Below, piece after piece: positions 32,534 to 40,697 of a stretch of DNA of 42,433 nucleotides. The DNA comes from an uncultured Propionibacterium sp. (lineage in GTDB: Bacteria > Actinomycetota > Actinomycetes > Propionibacteriales > Propionibacteriaceae). How positions within the stretch are numbered: position 1 is the stretch's first letter; each line of letters begins with the position of its first letter. The DNA lies in assembly GCA_937867175.1 (NCBI GenBank), contig CALMKG010000203.1, positions 1-42,433 on the forward strand. Direction: 5' to 3'. The position numbers and the translations under genes are program-made. The notes under the pieces are model-generated. The model had not been told where the DNA came from. It did no database searches and was given only the letters and a program-made list of their open reading frames with translations.

Positions 32534-34921
32534 CTAGTACCAGTGCAGACTGTCCGAGCTTCGAGTTCGGACCCTCGCACGCGACCGCTGGGCAGGCACG
32601 AGGGCCTTGTGCTGGTTTCGGACCTCGTCGTAGAGGGTGCCGCTGTTGTCCTTGTCCTTGACGGAGATCAGCATTGCGAACGGGACCTTGCTCGGTGCGT
32701 TGTCGATCGTGCCGGTGCGGCGGGCCACGTAGGCAACCTCGAGACGTGGCAGCTCAATCTCGCCGGGCTTGAAGTTGAGCTTGTTGTAGCGGACGGTCTC
32801 CCACTTGCCGCTGTCGCGCAGCTGGGCTTCGTTCGAGCCCTTCGGCGCGCCTAGTGTGCGGGCCGCAGGCTCTTGGCTTTGCTTCCATCCGTCGATGATC
32901 AGCTGGCGGGCCTCTGTGGTGCGGGCGTCGAGTGTTTGTCGCTTTGCGTCGGCCCCGGTCGGTGGTCCGAAGCTGTACATCTGGTGATGCGGTCTGAGCA
33001 GCATCTCGAGGGCGGCGTTGGTGTATTCAGTCGGCTCGGTCGGGTCGACTGGTGTCGCGTAGGCCAAGGTCAGCCGCACCTCGAGCTTTCCGGCCGTTCC
33101 TGCAGGTACCGGAACCTGGTAGCCGAGCAGGTCGCCGCGCTCGATCTCGTCGACGATCAGGACGTGCGCCTCGTCCGGGTTGCATTCGAGCGCGTCTTCG
33201 AGACTGAGCGCGTGTCGACCGTATCCGACCTCGTGGCGTAGCTTGTTGTGGCTTCGGTGGGTCTCTGCGAAGTGGGTGATGAATGCTCGAAGGACGCTGC
33301 TGTTGACCCGTGGGAGTCGGGTGATGAGGTCGGCAAGTGCATGGGTTGTCACCGGGGCCGCAAAGCTGGTCCCCGACGCTTCCAGGAACGATCCGTCGGC
33401 GCGGATGACGTCGAAGAGCCGGTCGTCGACGCCGCCGAACTGGACGCCGAGCGGTTGGACTCGAGCGCCGTGTCTCCCAGGGCCCATCGAGGAGTACGGG
33501 GCGCGGGCCCAGGGTTTCGTTGGCGTGGGAGCGTCACAGGCTCCTACGGCGACGCCGTTGGCCATGTCGGCAGGCACCTGGACGCGGTGGAGTCCGGCTG
33601 TGCGGTCCTGCTCACCGTCGTTGCCTGCCGCGATCACGAACAGGACGTCGTTCTCCCACGCCAGCTGGTCGAGCTCGCTGGTCCATCGGTTGGGTTCGAG
33701 GTCGTCCTCGACTGCGACCTCGGGTCCGAGGCTGAGGTTGACCAGTTTGTGGCCGCCGCCCTCGATCGTGGCCTTGATCTGGTCCAGGACCCAGTAGCCC
33801 TCGAGGTCCTGATCGTCCGTGGGTGCGGGGAGGACGCGGAAGCTCTCAACCGGCAGGGGCGGCTGCGGGGCCTGCTGGCCGGGTGCGACGAGGCCGTACA
33901 GGACCGCGCCCGTGACCCCGGTGCCGTGGTCGAGGCAGTCCTGATCCGCGGGCTCGGAGGTCAGGTCCGGGGTGCTGATCGGAAAGAGCTGCGATCCGCC
34001 GTTGCGAAGGTCGACACCGCCGTCGAAGATCGCGACTTTGACCGAGGTGTCGACGGGCCGGGCGGTAGCCGGAGCGCCGAGTCGGCTGCCCGAGCGGAGC
34101 CCGAATCGCGGACGTGGTCTGATGGCCGGCATCGGGCGCAGCGTCCGCAGTGGGTTGAAGGACGCGAGCGCTGCCGCATCCTCCTCCGAGGGCATGGTGA
34201 CGGGTGTGAACGTCAGCCCGCCGACCCGTCGTACGAAGTCGCGGTGAACGTGTCCGTTGTGGGTCTCGATCAGCTCGAACCACCGCTCGAGCGTCGCCTC
34301 GTCCAGCGGCACGGCGTCGCCCGAAAGGTTGGTGCGGGGGTGGAGCACGGCCTCCCATGTACGTGCTCCGAGATGGGCGGCTGTCTGGCCCGGGTCACGC
34401 TCGGGTGCGCGCAGCACTCGGGACGGATCAGGAAGCCCGATCTCCTCGAGCTTGCGGATCTCGGCGAACGCCTGGGCCTGCGTCCGTCCCTGGCCACCAG
34501 TGCGTACGAGTGCCTCGAAGCTTGCGAGACCGCTGTCGGGCAGCGTGAAGATCAGGCGACGGGTCTGCACTTCCTCCCTCTTGGACGAGGTCTCGTACAG
34601 TCCCACGGCTGCGCGTGAGCCAACCGGGGTCGCACCGATCTGAGCGAGCAGAAGCCTCGGAAAGTAGGAGGGAGCCAGATAGTTGGCGACCAGCTTGGCC
34701 TCGACGTAGATGTGGTCCTCAGCGCGCAGCTCCGAGGCCAGATCGCGTGCCCCTTCCACGGTCGCGGTGAGCTGCGGGAGCAGGAACGTAGCGGCGTCTT
34801 CAGCGGTGCGCGGCTCGTACTTGGGGCCGCCACCGGTGTTCGGAGCGGTCACGTCGACCTTGAGTGCCTCGCCGTTGACCAAGAGTGGTCTGCTCTGTAC
34901 CTCGGAACCGGCCTGTGACAT
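32534..34921 (-). CDS. subtilisin-like S8 protease (IetS-like)
   Basis: The 795-residue protein has an approximately 290-residue N-terminal region without a recognised domain and then a complete subtilase. Catalytic Asp300 lies in VAIFDGGVD, His332 in DHGTGVTGAV, the oxyanion Asn434 in AAGNDG and nucleophile Ser519 in SGTSFAAPV. A C-terminal domain of about 250 residues follows. There is no signal peptide, so it acts inside the cell. A strong AGGAGGAG ribosome site precedes the ATG, 41 bases after the AAA ATPase stop. The pairing of an intracellular S8 protease with an AAA ATPase is that of the IetAS defence system; inside it, the ATPase is thought to control the protease. System assignment is by gene pair, not by close alignment. 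Confidence 0.88.
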   Translation of the reverse strand: MSQAGSEVQSRPLLVNGEALKVDVTAPNTGGGPKYEPRTAEDAATFLLPQLTATVEGARDLASELRAEDHIYVEAKLVANYLAPSYFPRLLLAQIGATPVGSRAAVGLYETSSKREEVQTRRLIFTLPDSGLASFEALVRTGGQGRTQAQAFAEIRKLEEIGLPDPSRVLRAPERDPGQTAAHLGARTWEAVLHPRTNLSGDAVPLDEATLERWFELIETHNGHVHRDFVRRVGGLTFTPVTMPSEEDAAALASFNPLRTLRPMPAIRPRPRFGLRSGSRLGAPATARPVDTSVKVAIFDGGVDLRNGGSQLFPISTPDLTSEPADQDCLDHGTGVTGAVLYGLVAPGQQAPQPPLPVESFRVLPAPTDDQDLEGYWVLDQIKATIEGGGHKLVNLSLGPEVAVEDDLEPNRWTSELDQLAWENDVLFVIAAGNDGEQDRTAGLHRVQVPADMANGVAVGACDAPTPTKPWARAPYSSMGPGRHGARVQPLGVQFGGVDDRLFDVIRADGSFLEASGTSFAAPVTTHALADLITRLPRVNSSVLRAFITHFAETHRSHNKLRHEVGYGRHALSLEDALECNPDEAHVLIVDEIERGDLLGYQVPVPAGTAGKLEVRLTLAYATPVDPTEPTEYTNAALEMLLRPHHQMYSFGPPTGADAKRQTLDARTTEARQLIIDGWKQSQEPAARTLGAPKGSNEAQLRDSGKWETVRYNKLNFKPGEIELPRLEVAYVARRTGTIDNAPSKVPFAMLISVKDKDNSGTLYDEVRNQHKALVPAQRSRARVRTRSSDSLHWY

Positions 34922-34962
34922 CGTCTACTCCTCCTGAGCGCGCAGCTCGTCATCAGCTCGCT

Positions 34963-36108
34963 TCAGTTTTTCCCTGCCCGTTTCAGCGCGGCAGCGACCG
35001 TGGGGTGACTGACGCCGACTCTTGCTGCGATCTCTCTGTTCGAGAGCCCGAGTCGGGCATGTAGCTCGGCGATCACCTTGTCACGTGCCTGGCTGTTCGC
35101 GGCGCCGATTCGCGCGATCTCCGCTAGGAGTACGTCTTCGACGTTGGTGTCGCGCAGCACGGCGCGGCGGATCACGAGCGACCACATCCGCACGATGTCT
35201 GAGCTGCTGTAGCCCTCTGTGAAGTCAGCTACAAGGGCTCGGATGGATGATGAGACCCCGCCGGCGGTGTTAGTGGCTCCTGCAGCGGCGTAGGCCAGGA
35301 TCGCGGAGCGCTCCGTGGCCCCGGGCATCGCCAGCTCGAGCGATCTGTCGAAGCGGCGCGCGACGGCCGGGTCGAGTAGCTGAGGGTGGTTGGTGGCCGC
35401 GACCAGCAGGCTGGTGTCGGGCCACCGGTCGAGTTCAACAAGCACGACGTTGACGATGCGTTTGAGCTCACCGATGTCGGCGTCATCGTCGCGTCGCTTC
35501 GCGATTGCATCGAACTCGTCTAGGAGAAGCACGCAGGGCCCAGACTTGGCGTAGTCGAGCACCGCCTTGATGTTGCGCCCGGAGGACCCGAGATAACTCG
35601 AGACAACCGAGGATAGGTCCAAGGTCACCAACGGCAGTGAGAGCGACTGGGCCAGCCACCTTGCGGTCATGGTCTTCCCGACGCCCGGGGGGCCACTGAG
35701 CAGCAGCGTGCGGCTCAGCCCGACGCCGGCTCGATAGAGGTCGTCGCGGCGCTCCCACTCGTCGAGGATCTCGCCGAGCTCGGTCATCGCCGTGGGTTCG
35801 AGAACCAGGCCGTCGCCATCAGGGGTGGCATCGACATCCGCGAGCTCGATCGCCGTGTCGCCCTCGGTAGGGATGGCGCCTCCGGTGAATCGCAGCTCGG
35901 CGCCACCAGCGGCCATGACCATCGCCTCATGCAGCGCGACGCGAAAGGCTTCCGGGTCAGGCACCGCGGGCGGTACGGTCCTCAGCAGCCGTGAGGCCAG
36001 CTGGCGGACCCCCGCACCGTGCCCGCGGGTGCCGACACGGACCAGGTCGAGGACCGCGCGCTCCAACCCGTCCTCCGAGTGGTAAGAACTGCTCCTATGC
36101 GTCGCCAC
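34963..36108 (-). CDS. AAA ATPase with C-terminal helix-turn-helix (IetA-like)
   Basis: From the GTG at 36108 the protein has 381 residues. Motifs are Walker A SGPPGVGKT, Walker B VLLLDEFDAIAKRR, sensor 1 LLVAATNHPQ and the arginine-finger region AVARRFDRSLEL. The C-terminus, SNREIAARVGVSHPTVAAAL, is a clear helix-turn-helix of the Trp/Fis-like kind, unusual for this ATPase class. The start is uncertain: ATG at 36315 gives a longer frame, but its first 70 residues are low-complexity. The GTG lies within an inverted repeat (36077-36119), and a start inside the coding region beyond it is also possible. It is followed after 41 bases by the S8 protease. The AAA plus S8 pair resembles IetAS. Confidence 0.85.
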   Translation of the reverse strand: MATHRSSSYHSEDGLERAVLDLVRVGTRGHGAGVRQLASRLLRTVPPAVPDPEAFRVALHEAMVMAAGGAELRFTGGAIPTEGDTAIELADVDATPDGDGLVLEPTAMTELGEILDEWERRDDLYRAGVGLSRTLLLSGPPGVGKTMTARWLAQSLSLPLVTLDLSSVVSSYLGSSGRNIKAVLDYAKSGPCVLLLDEFDAIAKRRDDDADIGELKRIVNVVLVELDRWPDTSLLVAATNHPQLLDPAVARRFDRSLELAMPGATERSAILAYAAAGATNTAGGVSSSIRALVADFTEGYSSSDIVRMWSLVIRRAVLRDTNVEDVLLAEIARIGAANSQARDKVIAELHARLGLSNREIAARVGVSHPTVAAALKRAGKN

Positions 36109-36119
36109 GCTTACCACTC
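36077..36119. promoter_or_regulatory. 10-base inverted repeat at the start of the AAA ATPase gene
   Basis: GAGTGGTAAG at 36077-36086 is the exact reverse complement of CTTACCACTC at 36110-36119, with 23 bases between. The GTG start at 36108 falls inside the spacer. The centre-to-centre distance of 33 bases is three helical turns, as expected for two bound protein subunits. Because the ATPase itself ends in a helix-turn-helix, this is a candidate operator for autoregulation. Confidence 0.45.
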
Positions 36120-36325
36120 TAGGCGGATTCGCCGACGGTCCAGCGAATCGTGACCGCAATCCGCTGGAAAGAATCGCTCTGGGCGCGAGGCTGCTTACCG
36201 TCGCACTGTTGCCGCCCGGGGCCAGATTGGCTCTCTCATCCGGCGATCGGCCGGATGAGGTTCGCGTGTGCCGACGCTCTGGCGGGTCGACGCTGCAGCG
36301 TGTAGTGAGCATCAAGTCACGACCG

Positions 36326-37870
36326 TCATGTGTTGGATACCGACTCGAGCCAGCGATCGAACAGGTCGCTGATCCGGCGGCGGAACTCCCGGACGCGGCT
36401 TCCGGTTCGGCGCTCGGTCCCTTGCTCCGGGTCTACTGAAAGGACGTCGTCACGAGTCAGGTTGGTGCGGGCGTCGCCAGCGGCCAGTTCCTGCTCCGCG
36501 GGGCAGTGCGGCTGGGTCGAGTGCGGCAGGTGTTCGAGGTGGTGCGCGGCGAGGCTGAACCGAAGCGGGCCTGGGACCGACTGTCCGCCGGGGTGGGCGA
36601 TGAGGCTGACAAACTGCTCGAGCTGGCTGGCGCTGACGCCGGCGCATAGGGCGGCGACATTGGGGCGACCTGAGACCGGCTCTCGGCCGGCGCGGCGAAT
36701 GTACGCGGGGTCGTCGAGGTCGCCGCTCATCTCCAAGGCGACCTCGGTCATGCTGATCTGGGCGGAGCAGGACAGACACGGGCGGCCTGGGACGACGGTC
36801 TGAGCTCGTCGGGTCGCGCCGCGCATGGTGCCGTGCGGGGCGCCAGGCATGGTGGCGTGCGCCCCGCGGGGCGTCCGGTTCTGCGCGCCGACGGCAGGGA
36901 GGGTGTCGATGGCGATGCCGCCGTCGATGACCGGGATGAGGTCGGCGTAGGCGATCGAGTTCAACACCGCTCGAGGCCAGGGGCGGTCGACGCAGCAGAA
37001 AATGACGTCGTAGTCCAGAGCGGCGGCCAGGCCGGTGGGGGTGCAGATGCTGTCGGCGTGTCGGTGCACGGTCAGTGCCCGGGCCGTCGCTGCGCGGTGA
37101 GCGAGGCGGGCGGCGACGTCGATCTTGCGGCGACGGAGCCGTGTGTCGCGGCGGGTCGCGCCGATCATGCGGTCGCGGTTCAGCTCCTCGACGTGGTCGT
37201 AGTCCATGACCCCGATCTCGAGCAAGCCGGTCGCGGCCAGCCGCTGGGCGATGTCGAGCCCGACGCTGCCGACGCCGACTACGAGGACCCGCAGCCGGGT
37301 GATGTCGCGGTGCAAACGCTCGCCCCACGCGGAGATGGTGCGGGCCTGCTCGCGGGCGTCGACCAAGGCCGGTACGAGATCGTCGTTCCAGGCCGTTGCC
37401 ATCATGGGTCCGACGCGGCGGACCGAGCCGGCCCACCGTGCGGTGCCGTCGATCCAGACTCGGGCGGACCAGGTGTGGTCTCCGGCGAGAGTCATGCCAA
37501 CCAGCGGGAGCCCGGTCAGCTGCTGGACCAGGCCGGCGTAGGAGGACTCGGCGTCAGTGTCGGGTCCGCTCATGCCCTGCCATCCGGCTGCGCGCGGGTG
37601 GCTGTGGAGCACTGTTACCCCGTGCCCGGCGCGTGCTGCCTCGGCGGCGACGCGGAGCACGTATGCGCCGGTGATCGTGGCGTTGCCGTGCACCTGCCGC
37701 TCCCCGTCGCGTGGCAGCTCCACCCTGGCGAGGATCCGGGTGGTCCTTTGGGATCCTGTCGAGGTCGTGTAGGTGGCTAGACAGATGTCCTCCTGGCCGT
37801 CGCAACGCAGCAGATGGCCAGCGAGCTGGTCGTGGACGGTGGCGCTCATCGCGACTGAGTGAGCGTACAT
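36326..37870 (-). CDS. JAB-E1 fusion: deubiquitinase-like domain plus ThiF/E1 activating domain
   Basis: The 514-residue protein fuses an N-terminal JAMM/JAB peptidase domain (VLHSHPRAAG with His89 and His91, then SGPD with Ser101 and Asp104; Glu27 is the likely fourth residue) to a C-terminal E1-like ThiF domain. The E1 part has the nucleotide loop VVGVGSVG at 197-204, the acidic MDYDHVE at 222-228, and the NRDRM stretch from 231. A CLSC pair could bind zinc, and Cys in NVAALCAGVS is a candidate catalytic cysteine. In characterised relatives, E1 adenylates the C-terminus of a ubiquitin-like protein and JAB trims or removes it. It begins one base after the E2 stop and is the last gene of the cluster. 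Confidence 0.9.
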   Translation of the reverse strand: MYAHSVAMSATVHDQLAGHLLRCDGQEDICLATYTTSTGSQRTTRILARVELPRDGERQVHGNATITGAYVLRVAAEAARAGHGVTVLHSHPRAAGWQGMSGPDTDAESSYAGLVQQLTGLPLVGMTLAGDHTWSARVWIDGTARWAGSVRRVGPMMATAWNDDLVPALVDAREQARTISAWGERLHRDITRLRVLVVGVGSVGLDIAQRLAATGLLEIGVMDYDHVEELNRDRMIGATRRDTRLRRRKIDVAARLAHRAATARALTVHRHADSICTPTGLAAALDYDVIFCCVDRPWPRAVLNSIAYADLIPVIDGGIAIDTLPAVGAQNRTPRGAHATMPGAPHGTMRGATRRAQTVVPGRPCLSCSAQISMTEVALEMSGDLDDPAYIRRAGREPVSGRPNVAALCAGVSASQLEQFVSLIAHPGGQSVPGPLRFSLAAHHLEHLPHSTQPHCPAEQELAAGDARTNLTRDDVLSVDPEQGTERRTGSRVREFRRRISDLFDRWLESVSNT

Positions 37871-37871
37871 C

Positions 37872-38240
37872 TCAGATCGCCTGACCCAGCATGCCCCGTA
37901 CGTGCGCGATCCACATGTGGATGGGCCGGCGGGTCATCGCCCACGTGCCGGTGTCGCGGGAGTGTCGACGCCATCCCGGTGAGCAGTCCGTGGTGTCGGT
38001 GTTGGTGTGGGTGAAGGCGACCTCGTCAGGAAGATGGATCCAGTGCGGGGGCACCATGGGCCAGCCCAGGAGCTCGCTCACGCTGACCCTGGTGCGGACC
38101 TCTTGCCCGGCGTACCGGCCCGCTGCGGGGACGACGACATAGGTGACGACGTTCCCGCAGATGGCCGGCTGGTGGCCCTCCTCCTCAAGGTCGGCGATGA
38201 ACCGCCTCACCCCGTCTGAGGGGGAAGGCCCGGTGGTCAT
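37872..38240 (-). CDS. E2-like ubiquitin-conjugating protein (prokaryotic E2 family E type)
   Basis: The 122-residue protein matches the small prokaryotic E2-fold family that accompanies multi-ubiquitin proteins. PPHWIHLPDEVAFTHTN at 64-80 is followed by Cys86 in TTDCSPGWRRHSRD, where the Cys before the PGW motif is the expected thioester residue. There is one other Cys at 28. It would accept the activated ubiquitin-like protein from the E1 and pass it to a target. Its ATG overlaps the ubiquitin-like stop by one base (TGATG), and its stop is one base before the JAB-E1 start, so the three proteins are translated together. Confidence 0.82.
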   Translation of the reverse strand: MTTGPSPSDGVRRFIADLEEEGHQPAICGNVVTYVVVPAAGRYAGQEVRTRVSVSELLGWPMVPPHWIHLPDEVAFTHTNTDTTDCSPGWRRHSRDTGTWAMTRRPIHMWIAHVRGMLGQAI

Positions 38241-38485
38241 CAGGCCACCTGGGCGCTCTGGCGCACGGTGACGAAGGCGTCGCCGTCCTTGAGGTCGATG
38301 ACCTTCTCGTCGCGGTAGACCTTCGTCTCACCGTTGCGCTTGATCCGGGCCAGGTCGTACTGCGCGGGGTCAACTCCGGCCAGGCGCAGCAGCGAGGCCG
38401 CCTCCTGGTCGTCGTCACGAGTGGTGTAGGGCTGGCCGTCGATGGTGATCGTGAGCTTCTTGCGAGGCTCGTTCGTGCTGTGCAT
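38240..38485 (-). CDS. ubiquitin-like protein (multi-ubiquitin domain family), single domain
   Basis: The 81-residue protein starts MHSTNEPRKKLTITIDGQPY and has a beta-grasp pattern: LTITIDGQPYTT, a helix EAASLLRLAGVDPAQYDL, ETKVYRDEKVIDLKDGDAFV and a last strand. This corresponds to the prokaryotic multi-ubiquitin domain, here in a single copy. The C-terminus is VTVRQSAQVA, without a visible Gly-Gly. The start is set at 38485, with GGAGG upstream; the longer open frame has no similarity. It would be the modifier conjugated by the E1 and E2 encoded directly downstream. The absence of a terminal glycine pair is odd, see findings. Confidence 0.85.
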   Translation of the reverse strand: MHSTNEPRKKLTITIDGQPYTTRDDDQEAASLLRLAGVDPAQYDLARIKRNGETKVYRDEKVIDLKDGDAFVTVRQSAQVA

Positions 38486-38597
38486 GTCTCCTCCTGAAGG
38501 CATGTTCGTGATGGGTCGTTGGCGTTGCGAGGATGCCGGGGGTGCCCGACGAACCACACGCGCGTCTTGGGCACGTGTTCGTCGGGAACCCGGTCGG

Positions 38598-38753
38598 TCA
38601 CTTCTCGTTGCGGACGCCCTTGTGCTGGTGCGGGCTCCCGTTGAGGATCCGGCCGGTCTTGGTGTCGCGCTTGAACCAGGTGTTGTTGACCTTGAACTCG
38701 CTGCGGCTCTTGACGGCTCCGATGCGACGGCCCTTGCCGGTGTTCTTCGCCAC
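38598..38753 (-). CDS. 51-residue basic protein of the ubiquitin-like cluster
   Basis: From a GTG at 38753, with a strong GGAGGTGA site 8 bases upstream, the peptide reads AKNTGKGRRIGAVKSRSEFK and then NNTWFKRDTKTGRILNGSPH, ending HKGVRNEK. It is strongly basic and has the look of a small conserved protein I have met in actinobacterial and other island contexts, though I cannot name a function. It lies between the metallopeptidase and the ubiquitin-like gene, in the same direction. Basic residues and lysine content would suit a conjugation target or nucleic-acid binding (inference). Confidence 0.7.
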   Translation of the reverse strand: MAKNTGKGRRIGAVKSRSEFKVNNTWFKRDTKTGRILNGSPHQHKGVRNEK

Positions 38754-38833
38754 TGCCGACTCACCTCCCTCCCGAGAGCCCCGGATCGGCCGGTGTCCTC
38801 TCACTGGGTTAGTCGAGATAGCACCCCGGAGTG

Positions 38834-39943
38834 TTAGCGGCAGTCCTCGCACAGGCCGTTGGCCAGGAGGTGGGCCTTGTACCTCAAGAAGCAGCCGCCC
38901 TCGCACATGATGAGCTCGTCGTCGCGGCGATCGCAGCGGCACTTTCCGCACGTCGGGCAGTGAACCTGACCGCACGTGTCGTGGGAATAGCCGCGGACCT
39001 TGCGGGTCTGGCCGCAGCAGGTGATCTCTTGCTCGGGACGCTGGTCGTACTCGCGGCGCTCGACAGGATGGAATCTCTCGACACCCCAGAGATCGGTGTC
39101 GGCCAGAACCCCCAGGGCACGTCGTGGTGAGACGACCACGGCGTCGAGATAGAACTGTGCGCGCTCGCCCAACGGCGTGGACCAGAACGAACGCTGCTGC
39201 AACGCCCTCGACGCCGCCCCGAGCCGCGGCGGGCCGGGTATCTGCGACGACGCCTGGAGCGATGTCCCGGCACGTGAGAGTAGGTGCTGGAACGGGTGGC
39301 CCAGTGGCACGGTCTGTCCCGGCCACGGATAGACCTTCGGCCATCCCTTGACTGGATCGGGACGCACGCTGGCGTAGCGAACCACCGCACGGTCGTCGAA
39401 CCCGCTCCGGTCGACGTCGACGTCGACGACCACGATCGCGCCGAGGCCCGGCAGGCGTGCGGTCAGCGCGATGGCGCAGGCCGGGATGCTTGCCCGTGTG
39501 GCGTTGTAGAGATCGACGACGTGTTGCGCCCTGATTGGGGCACCACCGACGACGGATGTGATCGTGGCGTCGGCGAGGAGGAGACGCCGGGCGATGCGGT
39601 CGCACAGCGTCTCGAGCATCTGCTTGGGCGCCGTCTGCTCGAAAAGCCAGTCGAAGATCCCTGGTACCTGGCCCACGAGCCAGTGGCCGAGCTCGTGGGC
39701 CAGGGTGAAGTTCTCCCGCCGACTGTTGTCAGTGGGGGCATAGAGGATCACTCCGTCCTTGAGGAAGGAGAGTCCATCGCATGCGCCGCCGTCGGCGCGC
39801 TTCTCGGCCAAGTGGTCGGCCGCTGTCACCTTTAGGCCCATGTCCGCGCGTATGGTCGTCAGCGGGTTCAAGCCGAACCTGGTTCGTGCCTGCGGACTCA
39901 TGATGCCCAGCGCGGCTGCTACGCAGTCGTCGATGGTCTGCAC
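38834..39943 (-). CDS. ImmA/IrrE-family metallopeptidase with cysteine-rich tail
   Basis: From a GTG at 39943 the protein has 369 residues. The zinc peptidase motif HELGH is at His83-His87 (FTLAHELGHWL), preceded by the usual ImmA/IrrE N-terminal region. Further helices follow (QMLETLCDRIARRLLL). The last about 60 residues hold eleven cysteines, including CPTCGKCRC and a final GLCEDC, suggesting one or more zinc ribbons. The start is chosen because the preceding gene's stop is at 39957 and the longer frame overlaps it. ImmA-type proteases cleave a partner repressor after a signal such as DNA damage; the HTH gene directly upstream is the natural partner here. Confidence 0.87.
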   Translation of the reverse strand: MQTIDDCVAAALGIMSPQARTRFGLNPLTTIRADMGLKVTAADHLAEKRADGGACDGLSFLKDGVILYAPTDNSRRENFTLAHELGHWLVGQVPGIFDWLFEQTAPKQMLETLCDRIARRLLLADATITSVVGGAPIRAQHVVDLYNATRASIPACAIALTARLPGLGAIVVVDVDVDRSGFDDRAVVRYASVRPDPVKGWPKVYPWPGQTVPLGHPFQHLLSRAGTSLQASSQIPGPPRLGAASRALQQRSFWSTPLGERAQFYLDAVVVSPRRALGVLADTDLWGVERFHPVERREYDQRPEQEITCCGQTRKVRGYSHDTCGQVHCPTCGKCRCDRRDDELIMCEGGCFLRYKAHLLANGLCEDCR

Positions 39944-39956
39944 GGCCTCGATCCGT

Positions 39957-40697
39957 TCAGTCCGACTCGAGCGTCCGCACGAGGACTTCCAGTGACTCCA
40001 GCATCTGCTCGACCTCGGGCTCATCTCCCCGTTGCACCGTGGCGAGCATCCGGGTCCGCAGCATGGTGTTCGCCATGCTCGGCGAGATCCGCTGCGCCAG
40101 CGCGAACCGCTGGACCAGGTCGGTGAACCGCTTGGTCGCTGTCACCCGCTCGGCCATCGCGTCGAGGACAGCGGGCTGGGTCGTCGGCGGTGCGATCAGG
40201 TCGTCGGGGCTGATTCCCAGCTCCTCACCGATAACGCGGATCAGTGCGGGGGACACGTCGGAAGCCACGCTGGTCTGCCAACGGAACACGTCGGCCGCCT
40301 CGACCTTCCAGCCACGCTCCTTGAGTCGTGCTGCCAAGGCAGTCGGCTTCACGCGCTGGCGCGAGCATTGCTGCGTGAAGGCCGTCGAGTCGAGACGGAA
40401 GGACGCATCAGGCACCAAACCGAGCATCGCGGCGACGGGATCCGATTGCAGGGGCGGCGCACCGTGGGTGGCCTCCCACAACAGGTCGTCGACCTCGAGC
40501 ATCCTCGACACGGCGTTGCGCTGATATGGCGTCAACGAGCTAAGGAGTTGGTCCCGCTCTGGCCCTGCCGATGTCGCCAGCAGCTGCTCCAACAGCACCT
40601 CAAGGGTTTCCTCAGAACCTCGGCTCCAGCGCAGGCCGATCCTGGCGTTGGTCTCGGCCTTGGGCCGCTTCGATCCCTTGGACTCGTTCTCGTTCAT
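39957..40697 (-). CDS. helix-turn-helix regulator of the ubiquitin-like cluster
   Basis: The 246-residue protein has an acidic, helical N-terminal part (EETLEVLLEQLLATSAGPER, LTPYQRNAVSRMLEVDD) and a central XRE-like helix-turn-helix (QRVKPTALAARLKERGWKVE, VFRWQTSVASDVSPALIRVI), followed by more helices. I do not recognise a named family. Its ATG overlaps the sigma factor stop as ATGA, with GGAGGTGA inside the sigma gene, and it is 13 bases ahead of the ImmA-like gene. The order sigma-HTH-protease suggests that it is either the repressor cleaved by the protease or an anti-sigma-like partner; both remain inference. Confidence 0.7.
   Translation of the reverse strand: MNENESKGSKRPKAETNARIGLRWSRGSEETLEVLLEQLLATSAGPERDQLLSSLTPYQRNAVSRMLEVDDLLWEATHGAPPLQSDPVAAMLGLVPDASFRLDSTAFTQQCSRQRVKPTALAARLKERGWKVEAADVFRWQTSVASDVSPALIRVIGEELGISPDDLIAPPTTQPAVLDAMAERVTATKRFTDLVQRFALAQRISPSMANTMLRTRMLATVQRGDEPEVEQMLESLEVLVRTLESD

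Noticed and set aside
33248-34618. 456-codon open frame on the plus strand
   Set aside because: It runs antisense to the S8 protease, whose catalytic motifs are all in the minus-strand frame; the plus translation has no domain features.
36109-36315. Upstream extension of the AAA ATPase frame to an ATG at 36315
   Set aside because: The added residues are arginine/serine-rich with no features and would leave almost no room for a promoter; kept only as an alternative.
36833-37780. 315-codon open frame on the plus strand
   Set aside because: It is antisense to the JAB-E1 gene and is a product of GC-rich codon structure.
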